Assembly: GCA_000934455.1 (NCBI GenBank)
Contig: KN882330.1
Coordinates: forward strand, 49,091 to 71,427
Length of the DNA stretch: 22,337 nucleotides
From: Apostichopus parvimensis
Lineage: Eukaryota; Echinodermata; Holothuroidea; Aspidochirotida; Stichopodidae
Direction: 5' to 3'
Part shown: in pieces, positions 1-9,100 of the stretch
Position numbering within the stretch: the first letter of the stretch is position 1
Layout: the number at the start of each line of letters is the position of its first letter
Notes under the pieces: generated by a model
Databases searched by the model: none
Seen by the model: only the letters and a program-made list of their open reading frames with translations
What the model was told of the DNA's origin: nothing
Translations under genes and position numbers: made by a program

Positions 1-84
1 GGGGAATGATACTTTCATTTCCAACTTTATTACTTAAAACGTTAAATCTGTAGCAAAATATTCTTCAGTTGCAGGAATGAGATG

Positions 85-430
85 AAAAAATGAAAGACAC
101 TAAACCTTATTGGGATTTAACTTAGCATGGATACTCATAAAAGAGAGATCTCTGTTGAGCCCATTGTTATGTGTATTAAGGCGTATAATTGTTTTCAATT
201 CCCGGTTGCTTCTTTCCTGTGCAGTTTTGAAGAAGCCGTAGAGTACGACAAATTTCAGGTCAGATAGGCTTTGATTAGGAAGATTAAAAGTGTTCTGCAA
301 CGGGGAGACCTGGGTTTTTCTTACGGAAGCTCAGTTTGTGATTATTGAACCGAAGCCTGAACTTAGTGTTGGTTTCGCCAATATAGGTGTTGTAGCCACA
401 TCAAGACTTGTGTCAGACATGACTTGGAAA
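85..430 (-). mobile_element. Broken GIY-YIG retroelement end
   Basis: The minus strand reads CGYNTYIGETNTKFR and LRFNNHKLSFRKK at about 390-310, the core of a GIY-YIG nuclease (tyrosine, YIGET strand, arginine of RFNNH). It continues as PVAEHF, then one extra T in a TTTT run near 280-300 shifts the frame, after which NLPNQSLSDLKFV and NGLNRDLSFMS follow down to about 115. This order is typical of the nuclease at the end of GIY-YIG retroelement proteins (Penelope-like). Upstream of the core the frame is broken by several shifts (CETVY..., about 470-410). The element is dead; a reverse transcriptase was not found next to it. Confidence 0.6.
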
Positions 431-788
431 TAATTTAATAAACAGTCTCACAAGTCATATTCTTCAGATACCTCCGTATTGTTAGATTCAAACCAACTAT
501 TTTATACCGACGATTTTTTTTTTCTGTATACTTCATATACGCCAAAATATGTGCAGAACAGCATATGCACACTTCGCGCACTTGGCTGAAATAAGGAAGC
601 ATTCAAAATAGTTGTCTTGATGAAGTCATAGCGGAACCCGGTGCATGTTGTTGTACAAACATGCAAATGGAACAAGTAGATGTATCGTACATTATCCTTC
701 ATTAAACAAGCAATTGAATGAAGACAGCATCTGAGATACTTTGCGAGTTGTTTCACTTTTTATTGCAGATATATCACTAATTATTTCA
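391..788. repeat. ~400 bp dispersed repeat, copy 1
   Basis: It matches 2389-2779 in the same orientation with many substitutions and small gaps. Shared landmarks are tgtagccacatcaagactt, cttcatatacgccaaaa, agttgtcttgatga, acatggaacaagtag-like text and cactaattatttca. Its left part overlaps the upstream end of the GIY-YIG fragment, so the repeat may be part of that element. The open frame here on the minus strand has no recognisable domain. Confidence 0.75.
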
Positions 789-973
789 GTACAAAGTAGC
801 TTGAAGCGAGTTGTTAATTATCTTACACATATGAGTCAAGTAAATATCACGAACTTTCAGACCTAACGTAAACATGATCAATTTAGTTTGACAATTTTGA
901 AGTCTATATTTACAGTTTTTAGTGAGAATACGGTATCAAAAACAGCACGCATAATTATGACACTGTATTAGAG

Positions 974-1047
974 CGATTGAGTGAAAACAGCCTCTGAGAA
1001 TTCGTAAAGAATGTTCACTCTGTCTTAACATCTCACTAATTACTTCA
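974..1047. repeat. ~400 bp dispersed repeat, partial third copy (tail only)
   Basis: gattgagtgaaaacagcctc ... cactaattacttca matches the last ~75 bp of the two long copies (for example ttgagtgaagacagcatgtg ... cactaattatttca). Confidence 0.6.
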
Positions 1048-1179
1048 GTGCATAAACGTGTAAGCAATGGAAATAGAAAAAAAAGTGATTTCTGGAAGAG
1101 GCACGAAAATCAACATCACTAAAATTTCAGTACCCATGAACCATGACATAATCAGGCAAATCTTCAGCAAATAGAACTT

Positions 1180-1375
1180 AAAGGTTTAGTCCAGGTCAAA
1201 ATTTCGTTTTGATATGTTAAAGATGAACATAATCTAAGCATTCTGGTGAAATTTGCATTCAATTCCAATGTATCGTTTTTGAAGTTGCCACCTATTGTTC
1301 CAAAATTGAACGTGGAGCATACAAATGTGACATCGTTGTTGCACACTGATAAGTAATGTTCTGTTTTCTAAAATT
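1180..1375 (-). repeat. Inverted repeat, left arm
   Basis: Read on the minus strand this arm matches the plus strand at 1517-1715. Shared text includes cagtgtgcaac/agtgtgcagc, ggaattgaatgcaa, agaatgcttagattatgttc and taacatatcaaaa. Both arms keep an open frame with FTRMLRLCSS then TYQ, but they are short and I know no protein like it. It is probably a foldback element or the ends of a MITE-like transposon. Confidence 0.7.
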
Positions 1376-1516
1376 TATGTCTAATTTTATACTCCACAAT
1401 TGGATGCATCCATAATGTGAATGTACCATAGTAATTTGTATTTTATAAATTTCACTTCCCCATTAGACAAACTAGTAACCCTATCCAATCTAAAGTCAAA
1501 TCAATAGACTGAAAAA

Positions 1517-1715
1517 TAATGAAAAACAAAACATTATTTGTTAGTGTGCAGCTATGGCATCACACCTGCTTGCTCCAGGTTCACTATTGGTAGAATATCA
1601 GATAACTTCAACGGTCAATATCTTAAAAAACGGTACCTAGGAATTGAATGCAATTTCACTAGAATGCTTAGATTATGTTCCTCTGTAACATATCAAAAAA
1701 CTAATTTTTACCTGA
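1517..1715 (+). repeat. Inverted repeat, right arm
   Basis: This is the partner of the arm at 1180-1375, separated by about 140 bp. The match fades at both ends; I did not find a clear target-site duplication. It includes a ~14 bp insertion around tcaatatcttaaaaaacgg that the other arm lacks. Confidence 0.7.
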
Positions 1716-1739
1716 ACTATTCTTTTAAAATGTTGTAAG

Positions 1740-2171
1740 AGTTTTCAACCAAGAAGCAGATGGTTCCTTTAGTTTTTACATTCAAACTTAAATGCCAAAA
1801 TGCATTTTAAGTCACATTTTATGCCAAACTTTGCTCACTTAGTTATATTAAGTACAACACTTGAAGTGAGACAAACCAAGTACTATTTGGATATGATGTA
1901 TTGGATTGGTAAGACATTCAAATTACTAATGTACTGCAGTGGCCATACTACTTGTTTGGCAATGGTGCCCAGTGAAAGAATACATTATACATACTGTTTT
2001 GTTGTTTCAATCAAGTTCATGGTATCAACTGGGAGTGGTACCTTATTAATTTTCTCAAACTACACAATTAATTAAGCAGGCCATTTCCCCTTGTATATGT
2101 GCATTATTTAGAAGAAAATATTGACAAGTGATAGCAGTAATATACTGAAGATACCTCAATAGTTAGCAACC
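1740..2171. other. Unassigned DNA downstream of the gene
   Basis: AT-rich sequence with a 91-codon open frame on the plus strand that has no recognisable motif. I see no gene or clear repeat here. Confidence 0.4.
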
Positions 2172-2247
2172 AGGAGTTAGCAACCAAACTCAAATACATT
2201 AAATTAGTCCTACATGATCTAATATACTAACTAAGCATGTGTCATTA
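2172..2247. repeat. 75 bp module M, copy 1
   Basis: aggagttagcaacca ... atgatctaatata ... aagcatgtgtca matches 2818-2892. On the minus strand it reads DTCLVSILDHVGLI and stop. Confidence 0.75.
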
Positions 2248-2388
2248 TGATTGATTCTATCTTTTAGCAACTTGTTCAAATTTATCTTAATGGTTGCGCT
2301 ACGATTCCACCTATAACAAACTTTTGTAACCGATATTATATAGTGGTATCGTCCATTCTTTTTCGTGTAACTGGGTGAGGATCTGCTT

Positions 2389-2779
2389 TGTAGCCACATC
2401 AAGACTTGTGTCAGATATGACTAATATGTACTCTAATAAAAAGTCTCACAATTCTTACTCTTAAAATACCTCCATATAATTTGAACTCAACTATTTTATA
2501 CCAACGATTATATTTTCTTGTCTCACAAAACTCTGCTTACTTCATATACGCCAAAAAATATGGAGAAAATATTATTTACACTTTTGCGCAAGAAATGAGA
2601 AAGCAATAACATAGTTGTCTTGATGACGTCATTGGCAGAACCCGGGGCATGTTGCTGTATATACAAACATGAAAATGGAACAAGTAGATGTTTCCATTAA
2701 CCAAGCATTTGAGTGAAGACAGCATGTGAGATTTTGCAAAGAATTTTCACTCTTTAATGAACAACACTAATTATTTCAC
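2389..2779. repeat. ~400 bp dispersed repeat, copy 2
   Basis: Same family and orientation as 391-788. To its left the homology stops abruptly after tgtagcc, so this copy lacks the GIY-YIG core found beside copy 1. It ends about 40 bp before module M copy 2 and contains the candidate polyadenylation area just past its end. Confidence 0.75.
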
Positions 2780-2780
2780 T

Positions 2781-2786
2781 TTTATT
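2781..2786 (-). terminator. Candidate polyadenylation signal
   Basis: AATAAA on the minus strand, about 50 nt past the stop codon of exon 15. Position and sequence fit, but it lies in the ~400 bp repeat, and a canonical hexamer is expected by chance every few kilobases in such AT-rich DNA. Confidence 0.4.
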
Positions 2787-2817
2787 GACCTTTAGAAACA
2801 AAGTTAAGATCATCTGT

Positions 2818-2892
2818 AGGAGTTAGCAACCATACTCAACTATATTCAATTAGTCCCAGATGATCTAATATATTAACTGAGCATGTGTCACT
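2818..2892. repeat. 75 bp module M, copy 2, overlapping the gene's last codons
   Basis: Second copy of the module at 2172-2247. It covers the stop codon of exon 15 and about 17 codons before it (DTCSVNILDHLGLIEYS). Confidence 0.75.
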
Positions 2893-3101
2893 TTTATAAA
2901 TACATAGCAACCTTATCTGTAAAAAGTCATATTGTGCAAACTTAGTAACACATTCCTTCCCTTGTGCTGAGTTTCTTTGAAACAATCTTAGCACTCTCAT
3001 CTCATTACCCAGATTTAGATCATATTGGGTTCCTTCTGTAAATTCAATGGCTTTCTCAGGTTTTCCTCCATATGAAGGGATTATCTCGCCATTTTTAAAT
3101 T
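2836..3101 (-). CDS. Exon 15 (coding part, 266 nt): C-terminal domain, second half, and stop
   Basis: The acceptor ends ttgtttcaacag. A split glutamate then FKNGEIIPSYGGKPEKAIEF, TEGTQYDLNLGNEMRVLRLF, QRNSAQGKECVTKF, AQYDFLQIRLLCIYK and a tail DTCSVNILDHLGLIEYS before TGA at 2836-2838. The tail (from about 2892 down) lies in a ~75 bp module that recurs at 2172-2247, where the frame reads DTCLVSILDHVGLI and stop. The true ancestral C-terminus may therefore have ended earlier and the last ~17 residues be repeat-derived. Confidence 0.82.
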
Positions 3102-6100
3102 CTGTTGAAACAACCAAAAAGAGAGAAAATATTAATTAAAACTGAAAATATCAGCTTGATTGCAACGCTGGTCATCTTAGGGGAAGGCAGAGGGTTCAGT
3201 CATACCTTGCCTTGTTTTACATAAGAATATTTAATGTATTACAGCAAATAAGGGGAACTCCTTTTAATGTTTGCCACGAATAAAAGTGTAAACAGGCAAA
3301 AAAATAGCTTCAATAGCAAACTTAATAATTATAGGGTACTTAGAATTTCCATTAGTAGTATACATTTGACATCTGAAGCTCACTTCCGAGTAATAATTTG
3401 CAAGATGTTCAGATATTGACCTCTGGTAACCATAGATGACCGATGATCTTAATATAAAACAATCTGGTCCTTACACCTATTAAAGTCTAACCTGATTTGA
3501 GTTGTTGTTTATACTAGATTTAGACTTTGCCCTTTTGTGCTTCGATCTCTACAGAAGTTTCTTTAAATCACTACAATGGATCCACACGCTTTGTGTTTCC
3601 AGTTATAGTGTTTACAAGGCAAGTGATCAAACACACACAGAAATACACACACACCATCATCTTACAGATTACTTTTGACTTAGAAAAGAATTTAAAACGG
3701 GAAAGAGGGAACTTTATATCTTATAAGAGGAAGGAGATACTGAATCTATGTTTGGTACATACTTCTTTTCGAATATTTTGTTCGTTTTTCACTCACCAAA
3801 CTGAGAGATAATGCCATCACTACCTTCATCGATTCGAAGTTCAATCCTCATGTCTGTCCCATCACAGGTGAAGGCAAGGTTAAAACCCTTGCATTCTGAC
3901 TCATCGTCAATGAGATACTCTTTAAAAGCTGAAGACAACAAATAAGTTTTAAATTTACAAAACACAATCTAGCAGACAAACCTATCAATCATTCAGTCAA
4001 TTACAAAGACACTGCATTACACCTGTTGTTTTCTACTAGTATGACATTCACATTACAAATTCGACAACTTAAACTGCCTGAGCACTTTTTAATGGATCAC
4101 TCCAACAACAAATCAGAAAGTCACATGACTTAGTGACTCCTTGCCAATATGAGAAGGAAACTTTATATACAATATTTTCTAAAGAGCTGAATTGCTGAGC
4201 TAAAATGGCAAGTCTTGCAGAATTGACTAATGCGTACCTATCCAAAGAGGGTCAAAGGTCAAACAAACTTCACTTCTGCATAATTAGACTTATTATGACT
4301 GTAATCGACAGTTGACAGTCAACGACCTTTGACCTCCATCAAAAACAAAAGGGATCTGCACACCCAGGGCTACCAACAAAAAAGTTTAAAGTTCAAGAAA
4401 CTTTCACTTCTTGAGATATCATGCTTACAAGGTACTCATACTTTGACTTCTGGTGACCTCAAATGACTTTTAACCTCCATGGAAAACATTAGGGATCATT
4501 TGCTCACCAAGGGCTACCAACAAACAAAGTTTAAAGTTCATGCAACTTTTCTTTCTTGAGATACCTTGTTAACATAGTTTCCAGCCTTTGACATCTGTCT
4601 GACTCCAAATGACCTTTGACCTCTATGAAAACCAATAGGGATAATCCGCTTACCTAGGTCTATCCACAGTTCAAGTTTAATGTTTATGCAACTTTAACTT
4701 CTTGAGATATCGTGTTTACATGGTTTTCAGCTTTTGACATCTGTCTGACTCCAAATGACCTTCGACCTCCATGAAAAACAACAGGGATCATTCGCTTACC
4801 TAGGTCTATCCACAGTTTAAGTTTAATGTTTATGCAACTTTAACTTCTTGAGATATCGTGTTTACAAGGTTTTCAGCCTTTGACCTCTGATGTTCTCAAA
4901 TGACCTTTGACTTCCATGAAAAACCATCGGGCTATCAACACACCAAGTTCAAAGTTCAAGAATTTTAAAATATTTCAGATATCCTGTTTACAAAGTTTTC
5001 AGTCTTTGACCTCTGGTAACCCCAAATGACCTTTGACCTCCATAAAAAACAATAGATATCACTTACAAACCAAGGGCTATGAGCACATTAAGTTTAAAGT
5101 TCATGCAACTTTAACTTCTTCAGATATTGTGTTTACATGGTTTTCAGCCTTTGACCTCTGGTGATCCCAAATGACCTTTGACCTCCATGAAAAACAATAA
5201 GAATCATCTGCTGACCTAGGTCTATCCAAAGTTCAAGTTTATAGTTCAAGCATCTTTTACTTCTAGACATATTGTGTCTACAAGGTTTTCAGCTTTTGAC
5301 CTCTGGTGACCTCACATGATCTTTGATTCCCATGAAAAACCATAGGGATCACTTGCTCACCAAGCGCTATCTACAAACTGAGTTTAAAGTTCATGCAGGG
5401 ATGATCTGCTATTCTAGGTCAATTTACAGTGTAAGTTTAAAGTTCAAGCATCTTTTACTTCTGGATATACCCTGTTTACAAGGTTTTCCGCCTATCACCT
5501 CTGGTGATCTCTCAAATGACTCTTGACCTCCATGAAAAAAGAAGAGAACATCTACTCTCAAAGGGCTACCCACATACTAAGTATGAAGTTCAATAAACTT
5601 TACTCTTAGCTTACAAGGTTTCCAGATTTGACCTCTGTTGACCTTTGAACTAAATGAAAAACAATAGGGGTTATCTACTTACTAAGGGCTACCCACAAAC
5701 CAAGTTTGAAGTTCATCCAACTTTAACTTCTTGAGATATCGTGTTTACGAGCCAAAGTGTCACAAACACACACACACAGGCCCTCACCATCGCATAGATT
5801 CCTTTTGCCTTCGGCAAGGAATCAAAAATGGTTATGATTTGAGCTAACATATAACCACTCCAACAACAAATAGTGATTATCATTTGAACTAGTGTATTAC
5901 AAAACTACACAATATCTCAGGATATTTAACTTGAAAACCTTGTTTTCCAAAGTTATACAATTGATTCATTTAGGATACCAATAACATATTTATTGTGTGA
6001 TAACGTTGAATTTTGCAATATTATTCAGCATTTAATTCCTGACTGTTTTTTTCGTTTAAAGTTGTGTCATTCTTTTACAATACTGAAATACTTTTATACC

Positions 6101-9100
6101 CAAAAAATCCCCCAAATCATTCACAGTTTAGTAAGATATCTATTCTTTGCATTTTAATTATTATCACATTTCATGCATTTTCTTTCCTTATCAGGTACAT
6201 AATGTTTCTGATTAATACACCTATCTCTTTTATGTGTGTGTGTGCTTCTTAATGGGATATTAAATTAAGAATAGACAATGCTGATACTTGCTTTAAACTA
6301 AATTTGTATTGGCACTTGCAACAGTGACATCAATAGCAACACAATCTTTTCAAATGAATTCTTCTCTTCGTGTGTGCATGTGTTACAAAGCAAACACCTA
6401 CAACAGAATCTTACAGCTTGACATAAACTGGAAATGACTGTAGAGAAGGAAGAAAAAATCCATTTCAAACAGCAATTACCTTATCCATAAGTCATAAGAG
6501 ACACTTACCACGACTCACATTGGTTCCAGTGTCATCAAAACATCTCTTAGACTTTGAGAGATCTGTTTCCTCTTTACTAAAAACAGAAATTTAGTTTTAA
6601 AAACACATGAGGCCATATTTAAAGTTGTAAGTTTATAATTAAAGGAGACTACCCATCCCCATCATTGGTTAATGTGATAGAGATTATAATAATGAAAATC
6701 TTCCCTAAACAGAAAAGAAAAATGTCATTCCATTTGAGAGACGATACAGATTTAATATCTTTACTTAAATGAGGCAGAAGACTTGATCTAGTAAAATATG
6801 ACATATCTAGCCATATGTACTTCAATTTTTTATGTTTTTCCCTTAATTATTACAAAGATTACTTTCTGTAATGGAGAAGGAATTTGAAATGCTGAATCAG
6901 TGTTAACTTAAGTTACTTCGGTCACATTAGTAGATATCTCATTCACAAACAAGACTTTCTTTCTCATCACTTTGCTTGGTGAAAAAAAACTCAATGCATT
7001 TGTACACTGCATATTCATATGGTCAGAAGTATATCTTTGAATATACATTCTTTGCCAATAAAAAATTGGCATGCTTCCCAGTAGATCAGATGCCCATTTC
7101 CATTGAAAAGGATGCTTCAAACCCAACCTAGGCGTCAAAACAAGACAGATTTCAAAAGTACTCACCCTAGATTCTCGTTGTCCTCTGTAGTGTGACCTAT
7201 GCAGGTAGACAGTACAAAAGGTAAACATGTCACAACCTAACATAATTAAATGACTGGGAAGATAACATAACTTGGCCTTTTTTATATGTCATATCTTGTG
7301 TGACATTGTCATTAATACTGAAATTATCATCCAAATTGGATCAGAAGGCCAATATCAGAGCATTTTCATGCAAAATTCCTGTCTTCCAAATTGAAAATGA
7401 TTAACACATTGTTATTATAATAAATATTTCCGAGCAAATCTCTTCAAAACAAAATTCTCATGTGATTTTAGCTATGGTTCACTTTGAGTCAATACAGGTT
7501 ATCTGTTTCAAAAGATACATGTAACCTTAACCCGGTGTATCTAAGATTCACAATATGTAGTGAAGTTAGAGTTGCTACATGATATAACTTAATACCTTAC
7601 ACAAGCTGTTTGCATTTGATTAACAATTTTATCAAACTTATCAAGTACTACTCAAAATAGAACAGTTTACATCATGTCCACAGAGATGTGTCTGTTACAA
7701 AACAGCATATTTTACTACCAACCATGCATATTACTTGATTATGATATATTTGCAACACTTAAACACTTGCTATAAACCATACACACATGGCACATATTTA
7801 TAAGCACGTACATCTTAATATATGGACATTAACAGAAAAAAGTAGGCAATGCCACACCCACTGATGATTATGCATAATTCATTGACAATTAGGCATATCT
7901 ACAGCCCATGGGCTCCAAGTGTTCACTATTATGACATACACTTAATGTATCCTTCATAAAATGTTGTTTGCAACATTTCTATGAAAATGTCTACTGATGT
8001 CATACAATATATCTCTTCAATTGCTGATTGCAAATTTTCCTAAGGTTGTAACAAAATCAATGAATGCTACACATGTGATCTGAATGTAACACTTATATAC
8101 AAAATAAAAAGAAGACTTACCCTCTGGAGACATCTGGGGCAGTCCTTTCAGTGTTGTTCGTCTGTTTTTAAAAATGGAAAATGATTGCATTACTGAGAGA
8201 AATCAAACTTTCTGTAAGAGATTCCTTCAGAAATGGACACTCATACTTGTCACTTTAAGATAGACGATCATCTAGTTCATTAGAAGAAATTTATTGGTGT
8301 ATTCAAGTCTAAAGTTCCATAACTTTGAGAACATTAAAGTATTAGGGGCTTACCTTTCTGGATCCCTCTTCTTGCCTGCAGTGGTCAGTAGAAAAGAAAA
8401 CATACATAAAATTTAGACATTCCCAAATGTCAGATGCAATGCTAGTGTTATTCGAACATGTTGCAAACAAATGAATAACTTCTTGCAACCATATAGATGA
8501 GGAACAAGTCTTGCTTTCACTGAAGGAATCTAATCCCTATTCCTATCATGGCTACCAAGACTTGCAGATATTGTAATTAAAAATACTGTATTAAGCCGGC
8601 AATTCTCTATTATGTGTTCAACTCTGTCTACAACAAACATAGTAGAATAAATTCCTGCTTGATACCAGTATGGGATATCTATGAACTGGTCAATCAATAC
8701 AAAACTAGTGTACACAATTTAATATTTAACTTTATTTCAATAGCAGGTCCTGACCTTTTCATGTCTGAAATCTAACAAATGGCAAAAACAGAACTGTTAA
8801 CAACAACAGTTTAGTCTCAACTAATGTCTAAACTTAAAACATGATGTAAATATTCTTAAAACCTAGATTACAATGAAGTTTAGATTCTCTTGTTCCAACT
8901 TCCAAATACAAACAAAGCATTACTGTATTTATAAAAATTTAAGACTGTCACCTTTTTTGGGAGATCCTTCTTCTTTGGTTTCTCTGTTGAATCAAAAATA
9001 TTGGAAAATAAGCGAGTTTGCAGGACACAATATACAAACGGTAACAACATATACAGACGATTAAGATGGAAATGATGTAAGAAAACAAATAATTCCCGGA

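Noticed and set aside
6908..7243. 111-codon minus-strand open frame overlapping exon 12
   Set aside because: It reads exon 12 in a frame that does not fit its neighbours and runs on into the intron; no motif is visible.
8755..8764. 10 nt candidate micro-exon between exons 9 and 10
   Set aside because: Its length would break the phase and the donor gtcagg is weak.
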